Shown: piece after piece, positions 26,156 through 35,300 of the stretch | How the letters are laid out: each line of letters begins with the position of its first letter | Position numbering within the stretch: the stretch's first letter is position 1 | NCBI GenBank assembly: GCA_000985875.1 | Contig: CCRI01000009.1 | Coordinates: 62,001-126,000 of the forward strand | DNA from: Neorhizobium galegae bv. officinalis | GTDB lineage: Bacteria; Pseudomonadota; Alphaproteobacteria; Rhizobiales; Rhizobiaceae | Direction of reading: 5' to 3' | DNA length: 64,000 nt | Program-made: the position numbers and the translations under genes | Notes under the pieces: generated by a model | Told to the model about the DNA's origin: nothing | The model's input: only the letters and a program-made list of their open reading frames with translations | Databases searched by the model: none

Positions 26156-27259
26156 ATGGGTTTCAAATGCGGTATCGTGGGCCTGCCGAATGTCGGCAAG
26201 TCCACTCTCTTCAATGCGCTCACCAAGACGGCTGCCGCCCAGGCGGCCAACTATCCTTTCTGCACGATCGAGCCGAACACCGGCGAAGTGGCGGTTCCCG
26301 ATCCGCGCATGCAGAAGCTGGCGGCGATCGCCGGCTCCAAGGAAATCATCCCGACCCGCATCTCCTTCGTGGATATCGCCGGCCTCGTGCGCGGCGCATC
26401 GAAGGGTGAAGGCCTCGGCAACAAGTTCCTCGCCAATATCCGCGAAGTGGACGCAGTGGTGCACGTTCTGCGCTGCTTCGAGGATGACGACATCACCCAT
26501 GTCGAGGGACGCATCAACCCGGTCGGCGACGCCGACACGATCGAGACCGAGCTGATGCTCGCCGACCTCGAGAGCCTGGAGCGCCGCGTCGAGCAGACCC
26601 GCAAGCGCGCCGCCAGCAAGGACAAGGATTCCGTGGCGCAGCTGCCGGTCATGGATGCGGTTATCAAGCTCCTGAACGACGGCAAGCCGGCACGTCTGCT
26701 GCTGAAGACGCTGGCGCCCGAAGAGATCGAGATCCTCAAGGGCCTCAACCTTCTGACTTCCCACCCGGTCCTCTATGTCTGCAACGTCGCGGAAGCCGAT
26801 GCCTCGACCGGCAACCAGCACACTGAGGCCGTCGCCGCCATGGCGAAGGAACAGGGCGCCGAATGCGTGATCATCTCGGCCGCGATCGAGTCCGAAGTGG
26901 CCCAGCTTCCGGAAGAGGAAGCGAAGGAATTTCTGTCAGCCCTCGGGCTTGAGGAAGCCGGCCTCGACCGGCTGATCCGCGCCGGTTACCACCTGCTCGA
27001 CCTGATCACCTATTTCACCGTCGGCCCGAAGGAGACCCGCGCCTGGACGATCGTGCGCGGCACCAAGGCACCGGCAGCCGCAGGCGTCATCCATACCGAC
27101 TTCGAGCGCGGCTTCATCCGCGCCTTCACCATCGCCTATGACGACTACATCACCTTCAAGGGCGAAGTCGGCGCCAAGGAAGCCGGCAAGGGCCGCGACG
27201 AAGGCAAGGAATATGTCGTCCAGGACGGCGACGTGATCCACTTCCGCTTCAACACCTGA
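26156..27259 (+). CDS. ychF: YchF/OLA1-family redox-sensitive ATPase
   Basis: 367 aa. Obg-related P-loop protein that prefers ATP and associates with ribosomes. The P-loop is GLPNVGKSTLFNALT; FVDIAGLVRGASKGEGLGN is the G3 region; the G4-equivalent is NVAE, which departs from NKxD and explains ATP preference. The C-terminal TGS domain ends KEYVVQDGDVIHFRFNT. The neighbours rplY and pth are its usual partners. The vapBC operon is transcribed divergently; the shared gap is 137 nt. Confidence 0.96.
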   Translation: MGFKCGIVGLPNVGKSTLFNALTKTAAAQAANYPFCTIEPNTGEVAVPDPRMQKLAAIAGSKEIIPTRISFVDIAGLVRGASKGEGLGNKFLANIREVDAVVHVLRCFEDDDITHVEGRINPVGDADTIETELMLADLESLERRVEQTRKRAASKDKDSVAQLPVMDAVIKLLNDGKPARLLLKTLAPEEIEILKGLNLLTSHPVLYVCNVAEADASTGNQHTEAVAAMAKEQGAECVIISAAIESEVAQLPEEEAKEFLSALGLEEAGLDRLIRAGYHLLDLITYFTVGPKETRAWTIVRGTKAPAAAGVIHTDFERGFIRAFTIAYDDYITFKGEVGAKEAGKGRDEGKEYVVQDGDVIHFRFNT

Positions 27260-27280
27260 GACCGTGGGCGGGAGGGCCAC

Positions 27281-27751
27281 ATGACGGAAGCCGCATATTA
27301 TTTCGAGGATTTTTCGATCGGGCGGGTTTTCCCGCTCGCATCCAAATCGGTGACGGCAGACGAGATGGTTGAATTCGCAGCCGAATTCGATCCGCAGCCC
27401 ATGCATCTCGACGAGGCGGCCGGCAGAGCGAGCATCCTTGGCGGACTGTCGGCATCAGGCTGGCATACGGCAAGCATGTTCATGCGCATGATGTTCGACG
27501 GCTGGCTGTCCAGCTCGTCCTCCGAAGGATCGCCGGGCATCGAGTTCATGGAATGGAAAAAGCCGGTTCTGGCCGGCGATACGCTGTCCGGCCGCTCGAC
27601 CGTGCTCGAATCCCGCACGCTTCGCTCCCGCCCGGGCATCGGCATCGTCAAGTTCCTGCACGAGGTGGAAAACCAGCGCGGCGAGATCGTCATGCGCGGC
27701 GAGAACCCGATCATGATGCGGCTGCGCGACGCCCGGGAGGACGCTGCATGA
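27281..27751 (+). CDS. MaoC-family dehydratase (first of two)
   Basis: 156 aa hot-dog fold. The hydratase motif is YFEDFSIGRVFPLASKSVTA followed by FDPQPMHLDEAAG (Asp and His catalytic positions) and ILGGLSASGWHTASMFMR. MaoC proteins hydrate enoyl-CoA-type substrates, but the stand-alone rhizobial members have no assigned substrate. It follows ychF after 21 nt and overlaps the next, similar gene by ATGA. Confidence 0.88.
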   Translation: MTEAAYYFEDFSIGRVFPLASKSVTADEMVEFAAEFDPQPMHLDEAAGRASILGGLSASGWHTASMFMRMMFDGWLSSSSSEGSPGIEFMEWKKPVLAGDTLSGRSTVLESRTLRSRPGIGIVKFLHEVENQRGEIVMRGENPIMMRLRDAREDAA

Positions 27752-28215
27752 GGCTGATCGAGCTTTCCCCGCCCGGCCAGAAGATCATCACCGGTACGCT
27801 TCTCTTCACCGCCGAGGACATCGTCCGCTACGCGAAGAAATTCGACCCCCAGCCCTTCCATGTGGATGCCGAAGCGGCGAAGAACTACGTTTTCGGCGCT
27901 CTCTGCGCCTCCGGCTGGCATACCTGCGCCGGCTGGATGAAGACCTATATCGCCTATTGGAAAACCGAGGTGGCGCGGCTCGAAAGCGAGGGCATCACAG
28001 CCCCGAAGCTCGGGCCTTCGGCGGGCTTCAGGAAGCTGCAATGGCTGAAACCGGTCTATGCCGGCGACAGCGTCACCTATTCCGTCACGCTGACCGAGAA
28101 CCGCTCGCTTGCCTCGCGTCCCGGCACCTGGATCAACATGACCGTCTGTGACGGCGTGAACCAGCATGGCGAGGTGGTGATGCGCTACGAAGGCACAGTG
28201 CTGGAATTCGCTTGA
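27748..28215 (+). CDS. MaoC-family dehydratase (second of two)
   Basis: 155 aa. Starts at the ATGA overlap with the first MaoC gene. It shares the pattern FTAEDIVRYAKKFDPQPFHV, DAEAAKNYVFGALCASGWHT and FRKLQWLKPVYAGDSVTYSV, so the pair probably arose by duplication and may form a heterodimer, as many MaoC hydratases work as two-domain units. The substrate is unknown. It ends 48 nt before the converging apt gene. Confidence 0.88.
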   Translation: MRLIELSPPGQKIITGTLLFTAEDIVRYAKKFDPQPFHVDAEAAKNYVFGALCASGWHTCAGWMKTYIAYWKTEVARLESEGITAPKLGPSAGFRKLQWLKPVYAGDSVTYSVTLTENRSLASRPGTWINMTVCDGVNQHGEVVMRYEGTVLEFA

Positions 28216-28263
28216 AGCTTCCCGTGCGAGCCCCCTCGCCCGACCCGCCCTCGTGGCCGGGGC

Positions 28264-28803
28264 TCAGTGACCTGAAAATTCGACCAGCGTTCTGACTTCC
28301 ACGCCGAGCGCTTCGAGCTTCCTGCGGCCGCCGAGATCCGGCAGGTCGATGACGAAGCAGGCGGAGACGATCTCGGCGCCAAGCTGACGCAGCAGCTTTA
28401 CCGCACCTTCCGCCGTGCCGCCGGTCGCAATCAGGTCGTCGGTGAGGATCACCTTCTCGCCGGCCTTTACCGCGTCCACATGGATCTCCATCTCGTCGGT
28501 GCCGTATTCGAGGCTATAGGCCATCCGCACGGTCTGGTGCGGCAGCTTGCCCTTCTTGCGGATCGGCACGAAACCGGCCCTCAACTGATGCGCCAACGCG
28601 CCGCCGAGGATGAAGCCACGCGCCTCGATGCCGGCGATCTTGTCGACGCCAAGACCCGCATAGGGCGCCACCAGCTCATCCACCGCCCGGCCGAAGGCAA
28701 CGGCGTCGCCGAGCAGCGTGGTGATGTCCCGGAAGACGATGCCCGGCTTTGGATAATCCGGGATCGAACGGATGGCGGCGGAGAGAGCGTTTTTGGAAGA
28801 CAT
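28264..28803 (-). CDS. apt: Adenine phosphoribosyltransferase
   Basis: 179 aa, family length. Makes AMP from adenine and PRPP. The PRPP loop is [20 protein letters not shown] (near 120); [20 protein letters not shown] is the N-terminal signature and [12 protein letters not shown] the flexible loop region. The start is MSSKNALS at 28803; an open frame upstream lacks these features. It lies downstream of petC on the same strand, but a terminator separates them. Confidence 0.94.
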   Translation of the reverse strand: MSSKNALSAAIRSIPDYPKPGIVFRDITTLLGDAVAFGRAVDELVAPYAGLGVDKIAGIEARGFILGGALAHQLRAGFVPIRKKGKLPHQTVRMAYSLEYGTDEMEIHVDAVKAGEKVILTDDLIATGGTAEGAVKLLRQLGAEIVSACFVIDLPDLGGRRKLEALGVEVRTLVEFSGH

Positions 28804-28867
28804 GTGACCCACATATTTGGCGGCAGGAAAGAGGCCGAGCCTAGCAACTGATGGCTCCCCTCCCAAC

Positions 28868-28894
28868 AAAAAAGGCGACCCGCAGGCCGCCTTT
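28868..28894 (-). terminator. Terminator of the bc1 operon
   Basis: On the minus strand a 10-bp stem with one G-U pair (AAAGGCGGCC / GGTCGCCTTT, loop TGCG) is followed by a U-run of about six. It begins 22 nt after the petC stop and precedes apt. Confidence 0.85.
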
Positions 28895-28915
28895 TCGCAA
28901 TCACGAGGTAAAACC

Positions 28916-29791
28916 TCAGTGTTCCTTGCTGGCGTAGACCGACTTCTTGGTGAGGTAGATCAGGCCGGTGAAGATCACCAGGAAGATCATCACCATGAAA
29001 CCGGTGCGCTTGCGATCTTCGAGGTGCGGCTCGGCAGCCCACATCAGGAAGGCCGAGACATCCTTGGCATACTGATCAACCGTCTGCGGCGCGCCGTCGT
29101 CATAGGTCACCTGGTCGGCGCTGAGCGGAGGAGCCATGGCAAGCGCGGCGGCGCTGGCGAAATACGGATTGTAGTGGGTGCCCGGAGCAACCTCGACGCC
29201 GGCCGGCGGCTGCTCGTAGCCGGTCAGCAGCGAATGGATGTAATCCGGTCCGCCTTCCTGGTACTGGGTGAAAATGTCGATGACGAACTGCGGGAAGCCG
29301 CGCGTCACGCCGCGGGCCTTGGCGATCAGCGACATGTCCGGCGGTGCTGCGCCGTTGTTGGCCGCAGCGGCAGCCTGGGTGTTCGGGAAGGGCGAAGGGA
29401 AGTGGTCGGACGGAACGGCCGTGCGCTCGAACATCTCGCCGTCGTCGTTCGGGCCGTCCTGAACCTTGTAGTTGGCCGCGAACGCCTTCACCTGGGCTTC
29501 CGAATAACCGAGGTCTTCCAGGGTACGGAAGGAGACCAGACGCATCGAGTGGCAGGCGGAACAGACTTCCGTATACACCTTCAGGCCGCGCTGGAGCTGG
29601 CCCTTGTCATAATGGCCGAACGGACCGGCGAAGCTCCAGTCGGTTTCCTTCGGATGGTGGATCGGAAAATGCGGCGTTTCCGCATGTTCTGCGGCCGGGG
29701 CCGCAGCATGATTTTCCTGCGCCACGGCCGAGGCAACGCCCATTCCCGCCAGAAAGGCCAGCGAGACGAGGCTTGTAACAAGCTTGTTCAT
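28916..29791 (-). CDS. petC: Cytochrome c1 of the bc1 complex
   Basis: 291 aa (also called fbcC). A signal peptide ends near residue 25 (ASAVAQ-E). The haem site is CSACH at 77-81; [12 protein letters not shown] supplies the axial Met. A C-terminal membrane anchor ([20 protein letters not shown]) fixes it in the inner membrane. It passes electrons from the Rieske protein to periplasmic cytochrome c. In some alphaproteobacteria petB and petC are fused as fbcH; here they are separate genes, 27 nt apart. Confidence 0.96.
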   Translation of the reverse strand: MNKLVTSLVSLAFLAGMGVASAVAQENHAAAPAAEHAETPHFPIHHPKETDWSFAGPFGHYDKGQLQRGLKVYTEVCSACHSMRLVSFRTLEDLGYSEAQVKAFAANYKVQDGPNDDGEMFERTAVPSDHFPSPFPNTQAAAAANNGAAPPDMSLIAKARGVTRGFPQFVIDIFTQYQEGGPDYIHSLLTGYEQPPAGVEVAPGTHYNPYFASAAALAMAPPLSADQVTYDDGAPQTVDQYAKDVSAFLMWAAEPHLEDRKRTGFMVMIFLVIFTGLIYLTKKSVYASKEH

Positions 29792-29818
29792 AATTCTAAT
29801 CCCTCTCGGTCGCAGGCG

Positions 29819-31090
29819 TCAGGCGCGGGCTTCGGCGGATTTGCCGTTCTTTTTCTCAAGAACCGCTTCCGTGATGGAGTTCGGAATGCGCCTCGGCGTT
29901 TCGAACAGGCCGAGAAGCGGCATGATCACCAGGAAGAAGCCGAAGTAGTACAGCGTGCCGATCTGCGACAGCGCCGTGAAGATGCCTTCCGCGGGCTGGG
30001 AACCGAGCCAGCCGAGCATGATGGCATTGGCGACGAACAGCCAGAAGAACAGCTTGTACCAAGGACGGTAGACGGCGGAGCGGACCTTCGACGTGTCGAG
30101 CCAGGGCAGGAAGAACAGGATGATGATCGAACCGAACATCACCAGAACGCCGCCAAGCTTGGAGTCGATGAAGAGGACGTTGAACGTGATCGCGCGCAGC
30201 ATGGCGTAGAACGGCAGGTAATACCATTCCGGAACGATGTGAGCGGGGGTCTTCAGGGCGTCGGCCGGGATGTAGTTGTCCGGGTGGCCGAGGTAGTTCG
30301 GCATGTAGAAGATGAACCAGGCATAGACGATCAGGAAGACGGAGACGCCGAGCGCATCCTTCATCGTCGCATAGGGCGTGAAGGGCACGGTGTCGGTCTT
30401 GGTCTTCACCTCGACGCCGGTCGGGTTGGTCTGGCCGGTGACATGCAGGGCCCAGATGTGCAGGATGACGACGCCTGCGATCATGAAGGGCAGCAGGTAG
30501 TGCAGCGAGAAGAAGCGGTTCAGCGTCGGCTGGTCGACGGCAAAGCCGCCGAGCAGGAACTGCTGGATCCATTCGCCGACCAGCGGGAAGGCCGAGAAGA
30601 AACCGGTGATGACGGTCGCGCCCCAGAAGGACATCTGACCCCAGGGCAGAACGTAGCCCATGAAGCCGGTCGCCATCATCAGGAGGTAGATGACCACGCC
30701 GAGGATCCAGAGAATTTCGCGGGGTGCCTTGTAGGAGCCGTAATAGAGGCCACGGGCGATATGCAGGTAGACAGCGACGAAGAAGAACGAGGCGCCGTTG
30801 GCATGCATGTAGCGCAGCAGCCAGCCATGGTTCACGTCGCGCATGATCTTTTCGACCGAGTCGAAGGCGATGCCGGTCGAAGCGGTGTAATGCATGGCGA
30901 GCACCACACCGGTGATGATCTGCACGATCAGCATCACCGACAGCATGGCGCCGAACGTGTAGGCATAGTTCAGATTGCGGGGAACGGGGTAGGAAATGAA
31001 GCTGTCATGGATCATGCGCGGCAGCGGAAGCCGCGAATCGATCCACTTTTCGATGCCGGTCGATGGCTGGTATGTGGAATGACCGCTCAT
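29819..31090 (-). CDS. petB: Cytochrome b of the bc1 complex
   Basis: 423 aa, eight membrane helices. Haem-ligating His pairs lie in [10 protein letters not shown] / [20 protein letters not shown] and [20 protein letters not shown]. The quinol-oxidation motif is PEWY ([18 protein letters not shown]), and the [17 protein letters not shown] loop is intact. It is the middle gene of petABC, 13 nt after petA. Confidence 0.97.
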   Translation of the reverse strand: MSGHSTYQPSTGIEKWIDSRLPLPRMIHDSFISYPVPRNLNYAYTFGAMLSVMLIVQIITGVVLAMHYTASTGIAFDSVEKIMRDVNHGWLLRYMHANGASFFFVAVYLHIARGLYYGSYKAPREILWILGVVIYLLMMATGFMGYVLPWGQMSFWGATVITGFFSAFPLVGEWIQQFLLGGFAVDQPTLNRFFSLHYLLPFMIAGVVILHIWALHVTGQTNPTGVEVKTKTDTVPFTPYATMKDALGVSVFLIVYAWFIFYMPNYLGHPDNYIPADALKTPAHIVPEWYYLPFYAMLRAITFNVLFIDSKLGGVLVMFGSIIILFFLPWLDTSKVRSAVYRPWYKLFFWLFVANAIMLGWLGSQPAEGIFTALSQIGTLYYFGFFLVIMPLLGLFETPRRIPNSITEAVLEKKNGKSAEARA

Positions 31091-31103
31091 AAATATTATC
31101 CCC

Positions 31104-31682
31104 TCACCCGATCCTGATCACTGTGTCGGACGCAAATGCAAAAGTCGGAATGGCGAGGTTCTGCGGCGCCGGGCCCTTACGGATACGGCCCGCCGTATCG
31201 TAGTGAGAGCCGTGGCACGGACAGAACCATCCGCCGAAATCGCCGGACTGGCCGAGCGGAACGCAGCCGAGATGGGTGCAGGAACCGATCATCACGATCC
31301 AGTTCTCCTTGCCCTGGCCGGCGGAACGATCGAGATCGCTTGCCTGTGCGTCGGCCGGCAGGTTGGCGTTGCGGGCGACCGGATCCTTGAGATCCGCCAG
31401 CGCCACGGCATTCGCCTCTTCCACTTCCTTCGGCGTGCGGTTGCGAATGAAGACAGGCTTGCCGCGCCACTTGACGGTCAGCGACATGCCCGGCTGGAGG
31501 GCGCCGACATTCACTTCGATGGACGCGAGCGCCAGCGTCGAGGCGTCCGGGCGCATCTGATCGATGAAGGGCCAGGCAACCGATACAGCGCCGACAGCGC
31601 CGGCCATGCCGGTGGTCAGATAAAGGAAATCACGGCGAGTGGGCTCGCCCAGTGTTTCGCTATGTGTGTCGTGCTCGCTCAC
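31104..31682 (-). CDS. petA: Rieske iron-sulfur subunit of the bc1 complex
   Basis: 192 aa (fbcF). A twin-arginine signal-anchor ([20 protein letters not shown]) directs folded export. The [2Fe-2S] ligands are in CTHLGC (135-140) and CPCHGSHYD (154 onward), the two boxes of a bc1-type Rieske protein. It is the first gene of the operon. The neighbours upstream are a 392-base gap and a divergent gene. Confidence 0.97.
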   Translation of the reverse strand: MSEHDTHSETLGEPTRRDFLYLTTGMAGAVGAVSVAWPFIDQMRPDASTLALASIEVNVGALQPGMSLTVKWRGKPVFIRNRTPKEVEEANAVALADLKDPVARNANLPADAQASDLDRSAGQGKENWIVMIGSCTHLGCVPLGQSGDFGGWFCPCHGSHYDTAGRIRKGPAPQNLAIPTFAFASDTVIRIG

Positions 31683-32074
31683 GGCTCAATCATCCTTCTC
31701 ACGCAATTTGCGGAAACCGCCCTGCCCCCGTCCCGGCGAATCTCGGTTGAACACAATTCGACCATAGATTCCCCGGCAATCCGGCGCGTTCTATGCTTGA
31801 TCGCAAAATATGTCCAGTCTTGGCAAGGGGTGCCGCCCAGTTTGTCGCCGGAAAACCCGGAGGGTTCCAGAGCAGCGTGACAGGCAGAGCACAGGCCTGC
31901 GAAACAGGGCCTGCACCGGCCTGTCCGGCCAGGGAAAATCTGGCATTCTTCAAGCAAAATGGCGAGGATGGCGCGCTTCCCGTTAACTGCCTCGCCGGGC
32001 ACCGCATTGCAACAAATCGGGCCTCATGTTAGGCCAAGCCCACGACAGAAGGCGGCCGTCCCGGACATACCCGA
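31683..32074. other. 392-base divergent gap between petA and the exonuclease-fold gene
   Basis: No gene is supported here. It must hold the petABC promoter, the best candidate being 31788-31816 on the minus strand. A GC-rich region at about 31890-31925 contains ACAGGCC and GGCCTGT arms of an inverted repeat and related AGGCCTG copies; its role is unknown. A short ATG-rich frame near 31793 lacks a ribosome site. Confidence 0.55.
31788..31816 (-). promoter_or_regulatory. petA: Candidate petABC promoter
   Basis: On the minus strand TGGACA (31811-31816) and TAGAAC (31788-31793) are spaced 17 bases. The -10 is an imperfect match. The leader to the petA start would be about 100 nt. Confidence 0.4.
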
Positions 32075-33013
32075 ATGAGACAAACACTATCGGTTGCCAT
32101 CTGCGTCATCGTGTCGCTTGTACTGATGGCGATCGGGACGCGTTACATACACCCGCACTGGCTCTTGGGTACGCTTTACAGCCTGCAGCTGCACGCGGCA
32201 CTCGGCTGCGTGGCCGCCATGGCCGCAGCACTTCTGGTCAGGCGCCACTTCCTGGTCTGGCTGCTGTTTGCCGCCTCGCTTCTCTTTGTCGGCCATGCGG
32301 TGCTGATGAGCCGCGAGTTCGCCGCGCCGCCGACAGCGGCGGATGCCGGTGCACCGACCATCAAGCTGATGTCCTTCAACATCCTCAACGACAATTTCGC
32401 CAACGCGGAAGACATCGTCGAAACGATCCGGTCGTCCGGCGCCGACCTAGTCAACGTCATGGAAGCCGCCCCGCTCAGGGTCTATATGGACGAGCTGGCG
32501 AAAAACTATCCCTACCGGGTGGGCTGCGGCCTGCTGATCGAGGGTTGCGACCAGCTCATGCTGTCGAAGGTGCCGATCGAAGCGCCGACGGTACAGTCGC
32601 TCAGCGAGATCTTTCCGGATCGCTTTATCCTCGCCAAGGTGACCGTCCGCGGCCAAACGATCAATTTCGTCGGCATGCATACGACCAAGCCTTATTTCGA
32701 CAATTTCCACTCCATGGAACTGACCCGCGCCGCTCTCGCAATCAGCGAGACGAGCGGTCCCCTGCTGCTGTCGGGCGATTTCAACGCGTCGAGCCTGGCG
32801 CCGAACATGCGCCGGTTCCTCCGCAATGCGGACCTGACGACTGCCGGATTCGAGCCCGCCACCTGGCCGATCCGGGCGGGGGCGTTCGGCGTGCCGATCG
32901 ACCATGTCTATGCGCGGGCACCGCTCAAGATAAAGTCGCTGACCCGCATTCCCCAAGCGCACGGCTCGAACCACTTCGGGCTGATCGCCGAGATCGCCGT
33001 TACCGGTCAGTGA
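32075..33013 (+). CDS. Endonuclease/exonuclease/phosphatase-fold membrane protein
   Basis: 312 aa. Three N-terminal membrane helices (residues 5-90, for example VAICVIVSLVLMAIG and FLVWLLFAASLLFVGHAVLM) precede an EEP domain. Its motifs are LMSFNILNDNFANAEDIVET, VMEAAP (Glu), FVGMHTTKPYF, LLSGDFNAS (Asp/Asn) and GSNHFGLIAEI (His). This layout is common in rhizobia. The substrate could be phosphodiester or sphingolipid-like; none is shown. It converges on the first ABC exporter gene, 10 nt away. Confidence 0.86.
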   Translation: MRQTLSVAICVIVSLVLMAIGTRYIHPHWLLGTLYSLQLHAALGCVAAMAAALLVRRHFLVWLLFAASLLFVGHAVLMSREFAAPPTAADAGAPTIKLMSFNILNDNFANAEDIVETIRSSGADLVNVMEAAPLRVYMDELAKNYPYRVGCGLLIEGCDQLMLSKVPIEAPTVQSLSEIFPDRFILAKVTVRGQTINFVGMHTTKPYFDNFHSMELTRAALAISETSGPLLLSGDFNASSLAPNMRRFLRNADLTTAGFEPATWPIRAGAFGVPIDHVYARAPLKIKSLTRIPQAHGSNHFGLIAEIAVTGQ

Positions 33014-33023
33014 GCCGGCGACG

Positions 33024-34886
33024 CTATTGGGCGGCGTCCGCGGCGAGGAAGCCGCCGGACTGCCTTGCCCAGAGCTCCGAATAGAGCCCTCCCCGCGCAA
33101 TCAGTTCGTTATGCGTGCCGTCCTCGATGATCCGGCCCTTGTCCATGACGATCAGGCGGTCCAGAGCCGCAATGGTCGAGAGCCGGTGGGCGATGGCGAG
33201 CACGGTCTTGCCCTGCATCAGCCTTTCCAGGTTCGACTGGATCGCCGCTTCCACCTCCGAGTCGAGTGCCGAGGTGGCCTCGTCGAGCACCAGGATCGGC
33301 GCATCCTTGATCATCACGCGGGCGATCGCCACGCGTTGGCGCTGCCCGCCGGAAAGCTTGACGCCGCGCTCGCCCACATGCGCGTCGAACCCCTTGCGGC
33401 CGCGCTGGTCTTCGAGAGCAGCGATGAACGTGTCGGCTTCCGCCTTGCGCGCCGCCTCGACGAGCTGCGCTTCCGTCGCATCCGGCCGACCGAACAGAAT
33501 ATTGTCGCGAATCGACCGGTGCAGCAGCGAAGTATCCTGCGTCACCATGCCGATCTGGGCGCGCAGCGATTCCTGCGTCGCCCCGGCGATATCCTGCCCG
33601 TCGATCAGGATGCGGCCGCCTTCGAGATCGTAGAACCGCAGGAGCAGGTTGACGAGGGTCGACTTGCCGGCGCCGGAACGCCCGACGATGCCAAGCTTCT
33701 CGCCCGGCCGGATGGTGAGCGACAGATTGTCGATGACGCCCTTCGCCTTGCCGTAGTGAAAGCTGACGTTCTCGAAGCGGATTTCCGGGCGCTTCACCAC
33801 CAGCTGGGTGGCATCAGGCGCATCCACCAGCCCGATCGGCTGCGAGATCAGTTCGGCAGAATTCTGGATCGTGCCGATATTGCGCATGATGCCGTTGAGC
33901 TGCGTCATCAGCCGGCCGAGCAGGAAATTGAGCCTCAGCATCAGCGCCATGGTGAAGGCGACCGCGCCCGAGGAGATCAGGCCGGAGAGCCACAGATGCA
34001 CGCTCATCGCGGCCATGGTGACGATCATCGTGCCGGAAAGGAAAGCCATGGAGGCGCGCACGCTGGTCAGCAGCCGGGTGAACGCGATGATCGTGTCCTG
34101 AAAGCTCTCGAAACCGGAGAGCATATAGCGGTCGTTGGCCTCGTCGCGGCCGAACAGCCGAAGCGTCTGGATGTTCGAATAGGCGTCGACCATGCGGCCG
34201 CTGATCATCGAGCCGGCCTCGGCCGAGGCCTTGGAGTGCTCGCGAATACGCGGCACGTAATATCTGGCGAGCACCGCAAAGATCGAAAGCCATGCGACGA
34301 CGACCACGGCCAACCGCCAGTCGAGCCCGGCGACCAGAGCGATGGTCGAAACGGAATAGATGCCGACGAACCAGACGCTTTCCATGAAGGAGGTCAGAAC
34401 GTCGCCGGTCGCCTGGCCGGCCGACCAGACTTTCGTGACGATGCGGCCGGAGAAATCGTTCTGGAAGAAGGAGAGCGACTGGCGTGACACGTGGATGTAG
34501 GATTGCCAGCGCACCAGGTTGTAGAAACCGGGCGTGATGATCTGCTGGTCGACCAGAGCGGTCATAAGTCCGATCAGGAAGCGGCCGATGCCGACCACCA
34601 GCGCCATGACGACCAGTTCGGTCCCGTGGTTGGCAAGCAGTCCCGACCATCCGTCCGAGGGTTGGGTCGTGTCGAGAATGTCGACCAGCCGGCCGACATA
34701 CCAGAACATCGCCGCCTCGACGCCGGCGGCAAGCCCGCCGAGCACCAGCATGGCGAAGAAGGGAAGCTTTGCCTGGCGGACATAGAACCAGATGAAGCCA
34801 ATGAGACCCACGGGCGGCTTCAGGTCGTCCCGCCTCGCAAACGGCTTGATAAAGCTCTCGAAGGTGCGGAAGACCGATTTCAGCAT
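33024..34886 (-). CDS. ABC exporter, fused permease-ATPase (copy A)
   Basis: 620 aa, one type-I exporter half. Six membrane helices to about residue 330 are followed by an ATPase domain with GRSGAGKST (Walker A), LSGGQRQRVAIARV (signature) and ILVLDEATSALD (Walker B). I start at the MLKSVFRTF methionine, the family start; a longer frame has no ribosome site. It is clearly similar to the other exporter (35637-37493). A ParDE-like pair lies between them. Substrate unknown; lipid or drug export is plausible. The two proteins could form a heterodimer. Confidence 0.9.
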   Translation of the reverse strand: MLKSVFRTFESFIKPFARRDDLKPPVGLIGFIWFYVRQAKLPFFAMLVLGGLAAGVEAAMFWYVGRLVDILDTTQPSDGWSGLLANHGTELVVMALVVGIGRFLIGLMTALVDQQIITPGFYNLVRWQSYIHVSRQSLSFFQNDFSGRIVTKVWSAGQATGDVLTSFMESVWFVGIYSVSTIALVAGLDWRLAVVVVAWLSIFAVLARYYVPRIREHSKASAEAGSMISGRMVDAYSNIQTLRLFGRDEANDRYMLSGFESFQDTIIAFTRLLTSVRASMAFLSGTMIVTMAAMSVHLWLSGLISSGAVAFTMALMLRLNFLLGRLMTQLNGIMRNIGTIQNSAELISQPIGLVDAPDATQLVVKRPEIRFENVSFHYGKAKGVIDNLSLTIRPGEKLGIVGRSGAGKSTLVNLLLRFYDLEGGRILIDGQDIAGATQESLRAQIGMVTQDTSLLHRSIRDNILFGRPDATEAQLVEAARKAEADTFIAALEDQRGRKGFDAHVGERGVKLSGGQRQRVAIARVMIKDAPILVLDEATSALDSEVEAAIQSNLERLMQGKTVLAIAHRLSTIAALDRLIVMDKGRIIEDGTHNELIARGGLYSELWARQSGGFLAADAAQ

Positions 34887-34943
34887 GGACCGGATATAGG
34901 CGGATTCTGATCGTGGGCAAAGCAAAAGCGGCCGGGCGTCGGC

Positions 34944-34962
34944 TTACATTTTCTTAATGTAA
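34944..34962. promoter_or_regulatory. Inverted repeat upstream of exporter A
   Basis: TTACATT (34944-34950) and AATGTAA (34956-34962) form a perfect 7-bp inverted repeat with a 5-nt centre. It lies 58 nt before the exporter start and 31 nt from the divergent antitoxin promoter. It could be an operator or a weak terminator. Confidence 0.35.
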
Positions 34963-34992
34963 AACCCCAGCCATATGGGCTTTCGTGCCGGT

Positions 34993-35022
34993 TGGACATA
35001 ATCATGATCAATCACTATGATT
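34993..35022 (+). promoter_or_regulatory. Antitoxin promoter with palindromic operator
   Basis: TGGACA (34993-34998) and TATGAT (35016-35021) are spaced 17 bases. AATCAT (35000-35005) and ATGATT (35017-35022) form an inverted repeat that overlaps the spacer and -10, a good site for the ribbon-helix-helix antitoxin. The start codon is 18 nt downstream. Confidence 0.65.
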
Positions 35023-35039
35023 GCCCAAAAGGAGTTCCC

Positions 35040-35300
35040 ATGGAAACCCGTGTTCTGACTGCACATGTGCCGGTTCAGCTGGCCGAGAAAGTGGACGAAC
35101 TGGCAAACCGCCTCGAACGCTCGAGAGGATGGGTGGTCAAGCAGGCACTCGCGAACTGGGTCGAACTGGAAGAGGAACGGCGGCGGCTGACATTGGAAGC
35201 AATGGCGGACGTGGATGAGGGAAATCTGGTCGATCAGGAAAAGGTCGAAAGATGGGTTTCCAGCCTGGGAACTGACAAGCCTCTGCCCCGTCCCCTCTGA
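35040..35300 (+). CDS. Ribbon-helix-helix antitoxin (ParD/CopG-like)
   Basis: 86 aa; AAAAGGAG lies six bases before the ATG. The N-terminal half is a ribbon-helix-helix fold: RVLTAHVPVQLAEKVDELAN, then RLERSRGWVVKQALANWVEL. The C-terminal part (EEGNLVDQEKVERWVSSLGT-like tail) would wrap the toxin. The stop codon and toxin ATG share a base (TGATG). It likely represses its own promoter through the inverted repeat upstream. Confidence 0.87.
   Translation: METRVLTAHVPVQLAEKVDELANRLERSRGWVVKQALANWVELEEERRRLTLEAMADVDEGNLVDQEKVERWVSSLGTDKPLPRPL

Noticed and set aside
28817-31117. Long plus-strand frame across petC and petB
   Set aside because: The opposite strand encodes textbook cytochrome c1 and b. 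The plus-strand product has no recognisable domain and is biased in composition.
31793-32032. Plus-strand 79-residue frame in the petA upstream gap
   Set aside because: No ribosome site and no similarity pattern; it spans the candidate petABC promoter.
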